Origin: Hydrogenothermus sp.
GTDB lineage: Bacteria; Aquificota; Aquificia; Aquificales; Hydrogenothermaceae
DNA length: 15,196 bases
Reading direction: 5' to 3'
NCBI GenBank assembly: GCA_003978675.1
Contig: QNYP01000081.1
Location: 1-15,196, forward strand
The stretch's first letter is position 1; each line of letters starts with the position of its first letter. This document shows, one piece after another, positions 1 through 6,466 of the stretch. The notes under the pieces were generated by a model. The model was not told the origin of the DNA and searched no databases. It worked only from the letters and a program-made list of their open reading frames with translations. The translations under genes and the position numbers were made by a program.

Positions 1-237
1 GCTTGAATCGAGCCAGAAGAATAAACATAAATTGGATACTTTTCTTTCCACTCTTTTAGTTTTATGTATGCATCTTCATACAATGGTGCCTTTAAAGGAT
101 ATTCAAGGTTTAATCTGGAAAGAAGGATTTGAAACTGGAGAATTAAAGGCACCATTGTATGAAGATGCATACATAAAACTAAAAGAGTGGAAAGAAAAGT
201 ATCCAATTTATGTTTATTCTTCTGGCTCGATTCAAGC
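1..237. repeat. 95-bp perfect inverted repeat (fold-back) at the window's left end
   Basis: Bases 1-95 are the exact reverse complement of bases 143-237, with a 47-base loop (96-142). Pairing fails at 96/142. The right arm is genuine mtnC coding sequence with conserved residues (PLYEDA, YVYSSGS). The left arm is therefore an antisense copy lying where the N-terminal coding sequence should be. A perfect arm beginning at the first base of the window is the usual look of a fold-back chimera or assembly error at a contig end. A real genomic palindrome is possible but less likely. Confidence 0.93.
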
Positions 238-532
238 ACAGAAATTATTTTTTTCCCATACAAATTACGGAAATATTTTAGATTGGTTTTCAGGACATTT
301 TGATACAAAAATTGGGAATAAAAAAGAAAGTGAGTCTTACAAAAAAATAGCTAAAGAAATCGGTTTAAACCCAGAAGAAATTTTATTTTTATCAGATAAT
401 CCCGATGAAATAACAGCATCTGCAAGTGCTGGAATGAGAGCAATCAGGATAGTTAGACCAGATGATGCTGAATATATTGAGGATTTCCCCTATAAACAAA
501 TAAAAAATTTTGATGAGATTACAGAGGTTTAG
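95..532 (+). CDS. mtnC: Enolase-phosphatase E1 (MtnC), 5'-truncated
   Basis: This is the C-terminal two thirds of a HAD-superfamily enolase-phosphatase. The family converts 2,3-diketo-5-methylthiopentyl-1-phosphate to the acireductone in cytosolic methionine salvage. Visible family features are the IQGLIW...GE cap-region segment, motif II in YVYSSGS followed by AQKL, a motif III-like lysine region (IGNKKESESYKKIAKEIG) and motif IV FLSDNPDE. About 145 genuine residues are present, against roughly 220-230 for the family, so some 75 N-terminal residues are missing, including the nucleophile motif DxxGT. An ATG at 32 opens the same frame, but residues from there to 94 are encoded by the inverted-repeat arm and do not look like MtnC, so I begin at 95. 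The TAG stop lies 3 nt before rsgA, which suggests cotranscription. The family assignment is secure; the missing 5' end comes from the window edge rather than a mutation. Confidence 0.85.
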   Translation, partial: KDIQGLIWKEGFETGELKAPLYEDAYIKLKEWKEKYPIYVYSSGSIQAQKLFFSHTNYGNILDWFSGHFDTKIGNKKESESYKKIAKEIGLNPEEILFLSDNPDEITASASAGMRAIRIVRPDDAEYIEDFPYKQIKNFDEITEV

Positions 533-535
533 TTT

Positions 536-1423
536 ATGGAAAGAGGACTTGTAGTAGATAGAGAAGCTAAATATATAGGAGTTTATATTCCTACAAAAGA
601 TAAAATTTTCACAGGAATACCAAGAAAAAAGGTTTTAAAAAAAACAAAGATATATGCAGGAGATTATGTTTTAGGGAAAATTTTAGATAATGAAAACTTT
701 GCTATTGAGGAAGTTGAAGCAAGGAAAAACCTATTAAAAAGACCATCTGTTGCAAATGTTGATAATGCAATTATTGTTCAAACATTTAAAATGCCACCTT
801 TTGATAGCCTACTTTTAGATAACTTACTTGCAGTTTATGAATATCTTGGAGTTGAACCTGTAATAGTTTTTAATAAAGTTGACTTACTTAATCAAGAGGA
901 AAAAAATCAGTTTGAAGACATAATTAATATTTATAAAGATGCTGGATATGAACTTCATAAAGTTAGTGCTTTAAATAACGAAGGAATTGAAGATTTGAAA
1001 AAGTATCTCAAAGATTCAATATCTATAGTTGCAGGTCAATCTGGAGTTGGAAAAAGCTCTATAGTTTCAAAATTAACAGGTAAACAGCTTGAAACAAAGG
1101 AAGTTTCCAAAAAAACAGAAAGAGGAAGACATACAACAACAGGGGTAAGGTTATACAAATTTGGAGATAACTCATTTATAGCTGACACCCCTGGATTTTC
1201 AAAAATTGATGCATTAATGTTTATGGACAAAAGAGAAGTTCCTAAATACTTTAGGGAGTTTTTAAGATATAGCTGTAAATTTCCAGACTGTATGCATACA
1301 GTAGAACCTGATTGCAAAATTAAGGAAGCAGTTAAAAATAAAGAGATATCTTGCAGTAGATACAAAAATTATTTAAAAATAATAAAAGTAGATTTAGGAC
1401 TTTTAAGTGGGATTTGTGATTAA
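536..1423 (+). CDS. rsgA: Ribosome small subunit-dependent GTPase A (RsgA/YjeQ)
   Basis: RsgA is a circularly permuted GTPase that helps the 30S subunit mature and releases itself on GTP hydrolysis. The permuted order is directly visible. An N-terminal OB-fold-like region (about 1-70) is followed by G4 NKVD (113-116), a G5-like SAL (144-146), the P-loop GQSGVGKSS (167-175), the G2 region RHTTT (198-202) and G3 DTPG (217-220). A C-terminal zinc knuckle follows, with Cys247, Cys252, His254 and Cys260 in the family spacing C-x4-C-x-H-x5-C. At 295 aa it is normal length. The ATG at 536 is preceded by AGAGG at 523-527 inside the end of mtnC, with a 3-nt intergenic gap, so translation of the two is probably coupled. 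No terminator was seen between it and nadA. There is nothing aberrant in the sequence. Confidence 0.95.
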   Translation: MERGLVVDREAKYIGVYIPTKDKIFTGIPRKKVLKKTKIYAGDYVLGKILDNENFAIEEVEARKNLLKRPSVANVDNAIIVQTFKMPPFDSLLLDNLLAVYEYLGVEPVIVFNKVDLLNQEEKNQFEDIINIYKDAGYELHKVSALNNEGIEDLKKYLKDSISIVAGQSGVGKSSIVSKLTGKQLETKEVSKKTERGRHTTTGVRLYKFGDNSFIADTPGFSKIDALMFMDKREVPKYFREFLRYSCKFPDCMHTVEPDCKIKEAVKNKEISCSRYKNYLKIIKVDLGLLSGICD

Positions 1424-1428
1424 AATTA

Positions 1429-1457
1429 TTGCTAAATAATAGTTATAGTTATATATT
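1429..1457 (+). promoter_or_regulatory. Candidate sigma-70 promoter of nadA
   Basis: TTGCTA at 1429-1434 and TATATT at 1452-1457 are separated by exactly 17 bases. They match the TTGACA and TATAAT consensus at 4 of 6 and 5 of 6 positions. The site lies in the 65-base gap between rsgA and the chosen nadA start, which would give a leader of roughly 25 bases. The sequence is AT-rich, so chance matches are easy; support is positional only. Confidence 0.4.
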
Positions 1458-1478
1458 GTGGCAAAGTTAAAAATAAAT

Positions 1479-1483
1479 GGAGG
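1479..1483 (+). promoter_or_regulatory. Shine-Dalgarno site that decides the nadA start
   Basis: GGAGG sits 5 bases before the ATG at 1489. The alternative upstream ATG at 1477 overlaps this site and has no purine-rich site of its own, only AAAAATAA in front. This favours 1489 as the start. Confidence 0.7.
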
Positions 1484-1488
1484 TATTT

Positions 1489-2421
1489 ATGCAGGTAGTA
1501 GAAAGAACAGTTGTAGATGAAATAAATGCTCTTAGAAAAGAAAAAAATGCAGTAATACTAGCACATTATTACCAAAGGGGAGAAATACAAGATATAGCAG
1601 ATTTTGTTGGAGATTCCTTAGAACTTGCAAGGAAAGCTCAGCAAACAGATGCAGATATTATTGTTTTTGCTGGTGTTAAGTTTATGGCTGAAACTGCAAA
1701 AATATTAAATCCTGAAAAAAAGGTATTACATCCTAATCCTGAAAGTGGTTGTCCTATGGCTGATATGGCAACTTATGAAGGAGTAAAAAAATTAAAAGAA
1801 CAACATCCAGACGCTGCAGTTGTTGCTTATGTAAATACTAATGCTGATGTAAAAACTTTGGCAGATGTTATTGTTACTTCTAGAAATGCAGTAAAGGTAG
1901 TTAAATCCCTAAAAGAAGATAAAATAATTTTCGTTCCTGACCAATTTTTAGGAAGTTTTATAGCAAAGCAAGTTCCTGAAAAAGAGTTTATTTTATGGAA
2001 AGGTTTTTGTCCTCCACATTTTAACTTAACACCAGACCAATTACTTGCTTTAAAAGAGCAGTATCCAGATGCAAAAATTGCAGTTCACCCTGAATGTAAT
2101 ACTGAAACTGTGAAAATAGCAGATTTTGTTGGAAGCACTTCTCAAATTATAGAGTTTGCAACAACCTGTGATGCTAAGAATGTAATTATTGGAACTGAGG
2201 TTGGTCTAAAACACTGGCTTGAAAAAGTAAATCCTAATAAAAATTATATATTTCCTGTTAATGCTGACTATTGTGGAACTGTTCACTGCTGTGATATGAA
2301 GAAAAATACACTTGAAAAAATAAGAGATGTTTTACTAGAAGAAACCAATGAAATTATCTTACCTGAAGATATTATAGAAAAGGCAAGAATACCGCTGGAT
2401 AGAATGTTATCTATTGTTTAA
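1489..2421 (+). CDS. nadA: Quinolinate synthase (NadA)
   Basis: NadA is a cytosolic [4Fe-4S] enzyme that condenses iminoaspartate with dihydroxyacetone phosphate to make quinolinate, the de novo NAD precursor. The N-terminal block NAVILAHYYQ...EIQDIADFVGDSLELARKA is diagnostic. The three expected cluster ligands are visible, numbered from the ATG at 1489: Cys88 in GCPMADM, Cys174 in WKGFC, and Cys267 in the CCDMKKNT motif, where the C-x-x-M-K spacing points to the first of the two cysteines. Other conserved segments are YVNTNADVK, VTSRNA, FVPDQ, HPEC and GTEVGL. The protein is 310 aa, as expected. An in-frame ATG at 1477 would add four residues, but the GGAGG at 1479-1483 fits the later start. 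Its 3' end overlaps the convergent minus-strand gene by 15 nt, and a terminator hairpin lies just past the stop. Confidence 0.96.
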   Translation: MQVVERTVVDEINALRKEKNAVILAHYYQRGEIQDIADFVGDSLELARKAQQTDADIIVFAGVKFMAETAKILNPEKKVLHPNPESGCPMADMATYEGVKKLKEQHPDAAVVAYVNTNADVKTLADVIVTSRNAVKVVKSLKEDKIIFVPDQFLGSFIAKQVPEKEFILWKGFCPPHFNLTPDQLLALKEQYPDAKIAVHPECNTETVKIADFVGSTSQIIEFATTCDAKNVIIGTEVGLKHWLEKVNPNKNYIFPVNADYCGTVHCCDMKKNTLEKIRDVLLEETNEIILPEDIIEKARIPLDRMLSIV

Positions 2422-2694
2422 CTGACTTTTCATATAGGCAGTAGTGGCATCCTTATTTTTGGATAGCCTATCTGCCTTTTGCATAATTTCATTTTTTAAA
2501 AATACAACTTTGTTAATAATACTTTCTATTTTTTTCGAGAGATTTTCAAGTTCATCTTTAGATGAAAATTCTAAACTTTCTACATCTATACTTTTAATAA
2601 ATTCAATGAAACTATCTAATTTTTCTAAAGGTATATTTTCATCAAGTTCTTCTTCTTGTCTTTCTAATTCTTCTAAAATATCACTTAGTTTCAT
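2407..2694 (-). CDS. Small acidic coiled-coil protein in the FliT position
   Basis: This is a 95-aa hypothetical protein without a motif I recognise. It is rich in Glu, Lys, Leu and Ile, with heptad-like spacing over most of its length (for example the EELERQEEELDE segment at 8-19 and an alpha-helical stretch at about 45-80). It has no signal peptide, membrane segment or cysteines. Its ATG lies 14 nt inside the end of fliS, so the two are translationally coupled. The order flaG-fliD-fliS-this gene matches operons in which fliT follows fliS. FliT is a small helical chaperone for FliD. Calling this a FliT-like chaperone is an inference from position, size and predicted helicity, not from sequence similarity. 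Its 3' end overlaps nadA by 15 nt. The gene is very likely real given the coupling and composition. Confidence 0.7.
   Translation of the reverse strand: MKLSDILEELERQEEELDENIPLEKLDSFIEFIKSIDVESLEFSSKDELENLSKKIESIINKVVFLKNEIMQKADRLSKNKDATTAYMKSQLNNR
2437..2480 (+). terminator. Intrinsic terminator of nadA, inside the opposing gene
   Basis: A two-part stem begins 16 bases after the nadA stop. Bases 2437-2441 (GGCAG) pair with 2472-2476 (CTGCC). After a small internal loop, GGC/ATCC at 2446-2452 pairs with GGAT/GCC at 2461-2468 with one bulged A. The apical loop is TTATTTTT, and TTTT follows at 2477-2480. The hairpin lies within the 3' coding end of the minus-strand gene. The opposite orientation has no T-tract, so it should act on the plus strand only. 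The stem is imperfect, hence moderate confidence. Confidence 0.6.
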
Positions 2695-3061
2695 TTAATT
2701 TTTTCCTTGCTTCTTTAAAACCTTCATAAATAGGTGTTAATACTTCTATTACATTTTGTATTTGTTCTTCTTTATTTAAAGCGTTTGCTTTTAAAAGTTC
2801 TTCAATACAAAAATCATATAGCTTCTCTAAGTTTTCTGCTATTTCCCTACCACCTTCTTTATCTAAAGAAGCTTTTAAAACAAGTATTGCATCTGTAACT
2901 TTTGTTATACTTTCTGCTTTTGTTTTTATATCGTTTTCTCTTAAAGCAAATTTTGCAATATTTAGAAGACTTAATATTTCCTCATAGGTTTTTATAAGTA
3001 AATCTTCTTTACTTTCTATTTGGGTATAATTATTTTCGTATGCAGAATATGGATTTGTCAT
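2681..3061 (-). CDS. fliS: Flagellar export chaperone FliS
   Basis: FliS binds the C-terminal disordered part of flagellin in the cytosol and keeps it unpolymerised until export by the flagellar type III apparatus. The 126-aa protein shows the family pattern: an N-terminal NPYSAYENNY with the conserved Tyr residues, LLIKTYEEILSLLNIAKFAL as the first long helix, then ITKVTDAILVLKASLD, GGREIAENLEKLYDF and a C-terminal amphipathic helix. Length is typical. The ATG at 3061 follows an AAAGGGGAAAAG purine run (a strong ribosome binding site) in an 11-nt gap after fliD. Its end overlaps the next gene by 14 nt. The neighbours flagellin, flaG and fliD agree with the assignment. Confidence 0.95.
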   Translation of the reverse strand: MTNPYSAYENNYTQIESKEDLLIKTYEEILSLLNIAKFALRENDIKTKAESITKVTDAILVLKASLDKEGGREIAENLEKLYDFCIEELLKANALNKEEQIQNVIEVLTPIYEGFKEARKKLNETK

Positions 3062-3072
3062 TCTTTTCCCCT

Positions 3073-4395
3073 TTATTGCTCGTTGTTATTACCTGTTATA
3101 AGGTTAGCAAAGTTTTGAATTCTAACTTGTGTTGCTTGCATTTCTGAAAGATATGTTTCAAGTCTTGCAAATCTAAGTCTCATACTTTCTATTTGATCAT
3201 CTATTCTTTTTGTTAAGTCTTCTATTCTTCTTTGAAGATCTATATATTGTTCCTCGTATCTTTGATCTCTTAGTGTAAGATTATCTGTATAAGATGTTAC
3301 TACTGTTTCTAAAGCTCTTCCAAAATCTTGAAGTATTTGTTTTGCATCTGGGTTGTTTTGTATAAAGTTATTAAATGCTTCTTCATTAAGTTCTAAAAGT
3401 CCTTTTGTTGTTTCTGCATCTCCTAATGTATTAACTAGCCCATATTTTCCTAGATAATTGGTTATAACTCCCAATACAGATGTTGCAATGGTATTTAAAG
3501 TGGCTTCTCCCTGTAAAGGTTGACCTTGAGATGTTGCAAGTCTGATAGTTTCTTTTAGTTGGTTATATCCATCTATAACAGCATTTATGTTATCTTTTAT
3601 ATTTGAGAAATCATCAGATACAGTTAATGTTGTAGAGCCTGTTTGTTTTACAGTTATATCTACTCCTGTTAAAACTCCTGTAAATGTATTTGATTGGCTT
3701 GTTATGGTAATACCATCAAGAGTTATTGACGCATCTTGAGCTGCAACAATTTCTGTAGAGGTGGTTGTATTAAATGTAGTTCCTGTGTCTGAAATACCTG
3801 TAATTGCATTCTGTGTTCCTGTATTAACAGATTTCACTATAAGTCTATAATCTGGATTGTTTACATCTCCTACATTTATAATTGTTGCTTCTAAGTCTTG
3901 ATATTGATTTATTTCATTTGCAATATCTGATAGAGATTTTCCTGTGTAGTCTATATTTAGTGATTTTGCAGAACCATTTAACTGGTAGTTTATGGTTAAA
4001 GTTCCACTACCTTGTAAAGCTGTATTAACGTCAGTTATTGTTGTTGTTAAGTCTATTCTCCATTTTGAACTTTCTGCTAAGGAGTTTACAGTTAGAGAAT
4101 ATGTGCCGTTTAATGCGTTGTTATTTGTAACTGTAGCACTGGCTATATCAGTGTTTGATACAGTTGCAGATTTTGTTTCGTAAGTTGTTTCAAGGGTTAA
4201 ATTTAATGCTGGTGAAAATAGTGCAGACAATTTGTTATTTATAGCAGAAAGAGCATCTTTTTGTAGTTTTATTTGTTCTGCCTGTTGTTCCATTAATTTT
4301 ATAGGTATGTTTTTTAGCTCTTTATATTTTTCCAAATATCCCATATAATCAAAACCGGTATTGGATATACCACTTATATAAAATTCACCAGCCAT
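3073..4395 (-). CDS. fliD: Flagellar filament cap protein FliD (HAP2)
   Basis: FliD forms the cap complex at the distal end of the filament and guides insertion of flagellin. The 440-aa protein has the FliD_N-type start (FYISGISNTGFDYMGYLEKY) followed by a helical segment at about 25-62 (IPIKLMEQQAEQ...INNKLSAL). The middle is Thr/Ser/Asn-rich beta sequence at about 70-290, with a flagellin-IN-like stretch (ALNGTYSLTVNSLAESSKW) and another around 215-265. The C-terminal helical domain at about 370-430 is a likely coiled coil (YEEQYIDLQRRIEDLTKRID, then RLRFARLETYLSEMQ). There is no signal peptide, as expected for flagellar type III export. It lies 16 nt downstream of flaG and 11 nt upstream of fliS. 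Length is close to other FliD proteins. Confidence 0.94.
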   Translation of the reverse strand: MAGEFYISGISNTGFDYMGYLEKYKELKNIPIKLMEQQAEQIKLQKDALSAINNKLSALFSPALNLTLETTYETKSATVSNTDIASATVTNNNALNGTYSLTVNSLAESSKWRIDLTTTITDVNTALQGSGTLTINYQLNGSAKSLNIDYTGKSLSDIANEINQYQDLEATIINVGDVNNPDYRLIVKSVNTGTQNAITGISDTGTTFNTTTSTEIVAAQDASITLDGITITSQSNTFTGVLTGVDITVKQTGSTTLTVSDDFSNIKDNINAVIDGYNQLKETIRLATSQGQPLQGEATLNTIATSVLGVITNYLGKYGLVNTLGDAETTKGLLELNEEAFNNFIQNNPDAKQILQDFGRALETVVTSYTDNLTLRDQRYEEQYIDLQRRIEDLTKRIDDQIESMRLRFARLETYLSEMQATQVRIQNFANLITGNNNEQ

Positions 4396-4411
4396 AATTA
4401 ATTACCTTCCT

Positions 4412-4774
4412 TTAAACTTTTGAATCAAAAAGTAATCCAGCAACTTCATTTAAGTATTTAGCAACCTTTAAAACAGCCTCTGGAGGAATTTGTCTTATTA
4501 CTTCTTTAGTATCTTTATCAACTATTTTTATTACCTGTATACCTGTATCTTCGTCAGTTTCTATTCTAAGTTGAGAATTAAGCATTTCAAGCTTTTTATT
4601 CAGCTCATTAACTGCGTTGTTTATTTTTTCTGGAGTTATTTCTTCTGTTTTTTGCTGATTTTGTTTTTGTTGATTATTTACTTTTTGCTGATTTTCCTGT
4701 GTTGCCCTTTGAAGTTCTATGTTTTGGGAATTCATATTTGTAAGAGCCTGAGATTGTCCTAACTTAACTTCCAT
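4412..4774 (-). CDS. flaG: FlaG family protein
   Basis: The C-terminal half (about 52-120) is a clear FlaG domain: LRIETDEDTGIQVIKIVDK, then the family hallmark EVIRQIPPEAVLKVAKYL and the ending GLLFDSKV. The N-terminal 45 residues are a Gln/Asn-rich low-complexity region (for example QQKVNNQQKQNQQK at 29-42), which is probably disordered. FlaG proteins are linked to control of filament length in other bacteria; the mechanism is not settled. The gene sits between the flagellin terminator and fliD. An AAGGGG site lies 7 nt before the ATG. I see no convincing promoter in the 80-base gap upstream, so it may depend on readthrough past the terminator at 4823-4843 or on a promoter I cannot identify. 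Confidence 0.9.
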   Translation of the reverse strand: MEVKLGQSQALTNMNSQNIELQRATQENQQKVNNQQKQNQQKTEEITPEKINNAVNELNKKLEMLNSQLRIETDEDTGIQVIKIVDKDTKEVIRQIPPEAVLKVAKYLNEVAGLLFDSKV

Positions 4775-4822
4775 TGTTATCGCCCCTTATCCATATATCA
4801 CAATATAAATATAAAGAATAAC

Positions 4823-4843
4823 AAAAAGGGGGACAAGCCCCCT
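4823..4843 (-). terminator. Intrinsic terminator after flagellin
   Basis: On the minus strand GGGGG (4842-4838) pairs with CCCCC (4832-4828) across a 5-base loop, with one extra A-T pair at the base, followed by TTTTT at 4827-4823. It begins 12 bases after the flagellin stop. It is a compact, strong hairpin in an otherwise AT-rich region. It separates flagellin, whose message is usually abundant, from flaG-fliD-fliS. Confidence 0.85.
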
Positions 4844-4854
4844 AGTTTAGTTTA

Positions 4855-6399
4855 TTATCTGAGTAGCTGTAGAACCATTTGTGGTAATTGGTTTGCTTGA
4901 GCCATCATTGCCATACCAGATTGCATGAGAGTTTGGTATCTTGTGAAGTTTGCCATTTCTTTAGCAAAGTCAACGTTTCTAATACGAGATTCAGCTTCTC
5001 TTTGTTGAACAGCACTAAATTCGTTGTTTTGGATAATTGTTTCTAGGTTAATTTGGATAGAACCAAGGTTTGCTCTTTGTTTGTCTATTTTTCTAATGAT
5101 TGTATCAATAACTCTTAACGAGAATTCGGAATTAGCATTAGTATCTACTTTAACACTTGTATCTAAAGAAGATTTATCTGCCACATTAGCTGCTTGAACA
5201 CCTAAACCTTCTCCAGCTATCGATACACCTGAGAAATTATAACCGTATGCACTATCTCCAAATACTTGTAAATCTCCTACTTTAACTGCAGAACCTGTAT
5301 TACCTGCTGTAACATTTTGTGTTCCACCAACATTTATTAACTTATTCAGGTCAAAAGAAGCTCCACCTGTTCCTACAGTTACTTCTACTGCTATAGTTTC
5401 TCCATTGTCAGTTGTTAAAACAAGCCTGTCTGCAGCATCAACTGATGCAGTTATTGCAATTCCCTTGTCTTGAGCTTGTGAGTTAATTAAATCAACAAGA
5501 TTTTGAGCATTTATAGTAGTATTGGATGCAAAACTTAAAGCAATATCTGCTGACATTTCAGGTCCAACATATATTTTAATCGTAAGATTACCACTACCAG
5601 TATTATGTGTTCCAAATGCAGTACCAGCAACACTTTCATTGTTTGCAGCTGCAGTTATACCTTTTGCTTGAAGATCTGCATTAGAGTTTATAACTTTTGC
5701 AATTACAGAAGCATCTGTTAAAGTATTATCTCCCTGAGCCACAGCTACAGCAGATGTTAAGTTAACCCCCTGAATAGCAATAGTGTCACTTGCTGAATTA
5801 AATTCATAAACTGTAGCATCCACTAAAGATGCTAATGTTTTGTTTACAGCTCCAGTAGTTCCACCTTGACCTTTTATAGTATAAGCAGCTAGGTCTGTTG
5901 CTCTTGCACTATCAACAGATATTGTTAATTTCTGGTCTGCTCTAGGTCCGTAATGGATATATTGGTTTTTAAAGGTTCCATCTAAAAGTTTTTTTCCGTT
6001 AAACTCAGCTGAAGCAGCAATTCTATCTATCGCATCAATTAATTTGTTTATATCCTCTTGTAAAGCCTGTCTGTTAATTGTAGCGTTAGTATCGTTAGCT
6101 GCCTGTTCTGCCTTAGTGTAGATAGATACGAGTTTGTCATAAATTTGAGAAAGTGTAGTTTCAGCAATCTGAGCAGCTGAAATACCATCTTGAGCGTTTC
6201 TAACACCTTGGTCTAAAGCATTAGCAACAAGATTTAACTGGTCTGCAATAAAAAGTCCTGCTGCATCGTCTTTTGCAGAGTTAATTCTATAACCTGTTGA
6301 TAGTTTTTCAACAGAACTGTTTAGATTTCTCTCTGTTTTTAAAAGGTTTGAATGAGCAAAATCTGCTTGAAAATTATAGTTAATTCTTAAAACACCCAT
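4855..6399 (-). CDS. fliC: Flagellin
   Basis: This is the filament subunit, 514 aa. The N-terminal D0/D1 block (about 1-170) carries the conserved INYNFQADFAHSNLLKTERNL, KLSTGYRINSAKDDAAGLFI and AQDGISAAQIAE segments. The C-terminal D1/D0 block (about 435-514) has RANLGSIQINLE, ESRIRNVDFAKEMANF and the canonical ending LPQMVLQLLR. Between them is a Ser/Thr/Asn/Ala-rich variable region with two flagellin-IN-like repeats (about 207-254 and 280-340). It is surface exposed in the filament and the likely acceptor for O-linked glycans. Segments such as IHYGPRADQKLTISV resemble Aquifex-type flagellins. The ATG at 6399 has GGAGGT at 6413-6408, 8 bases away. A sigma-28 promoter lies upstream and an intrinsic terminator downstream. 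FliS is encoded in the same cluster. The protein is complete. Confidence 0.97.
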   Translation of the reverse strand: MGVLRINYNFQADFAHSNLLKTERNLNSSVEKLSTGYRINSAKDDAAGLFIADQLNLVANALDQGVRNAQDGISAAQIAETTLSQIYDKLVSIYTKAEQAANDTNATINRQALQEDINKLIDAIDRIAASAEFNGKKLLDGTFKNQYIHYGPRADQKLTISVDSARATDLAAYTIKGQGGTTGAVNKTLASLVDATVYEFNSASDTIAIQGVNLTSAVAVAQGDNTLTDASVIAKVINSNADLQAKGITAAANNESVAGTAFGTHNTGSGNLTIKIYVGPEMSADIALSFASNTTINAQNLVDLINSQAQDKGIAITASVDAADRLVLTTDNGETIAVEVTVGTGGASFDLNKLINVGGTQNVTAGNTGSAVKVGDLQVFGDSAYGYNFSGVSIAGEGLGVQAANVADKSSLDTSVKVDTNANSEFSLRVIDTIIRKIDKQRANLGSIQINLETIIQNNEFSAVQQREAESRIRNVDFAKEMANFTRYQTLMQSGMAMMAQANQLPQMVLQLLR

Positions 6400-6434
6400 T
6401 GGGTCTGACCTCCATCGTAATTTCTTGAGGTTTA

Positions 6435-6461
6435 TTATCGGAGGCCTAAAAAATTTTTTTA
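6435..6461 (-). promoter_or_regulatory. Sigma-28 (FliA) promoter of flagellin
   Basis: On the minus strand TAAA (6461-6458) is followed by exactly 15 bases and then TCCGATAA (6442-6435). The known flagellar sigma-28 consensus is TAAA-N15-GCCGATAA, so only one position differs. The spacer contains a run of 4 A and 6 T. Predicted transcription starts near 6428, giving a leader of about 28 bases that contains the GGAGGT ribosome binding site. It sits between maf and flagellin, so flagellin can be transcribed separately from the sugar genes. Confidence 0.88.
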
Positions 6462-6466
6462 GTTGT

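Noticed and set aside
32..94. ATG-started N-terminus for mtnC at 32
   Set aside because: These bases are the antisense inverted-repeat arm; the translated residues do not look like MtnC, and family similarity begins only after base 95.
4775..4790. GGGCGATAA just before flaG, resembling a sigma-28 -10 element
   Set aside because: It ends only one base before the flaG ATG, so transcription would start inside the gene, and no TAAA lies 15 bases upstream. It is better explained by the ribosome binding site and chance.
6444..6464. A7T6 palindrome as a terminator of the sugar operon
   Set aside because: The stem would be only A-T pairs with almost no loop, and it forms the spacer of the sigma-28 promoter. 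It is unlikely to terminate efficiently.
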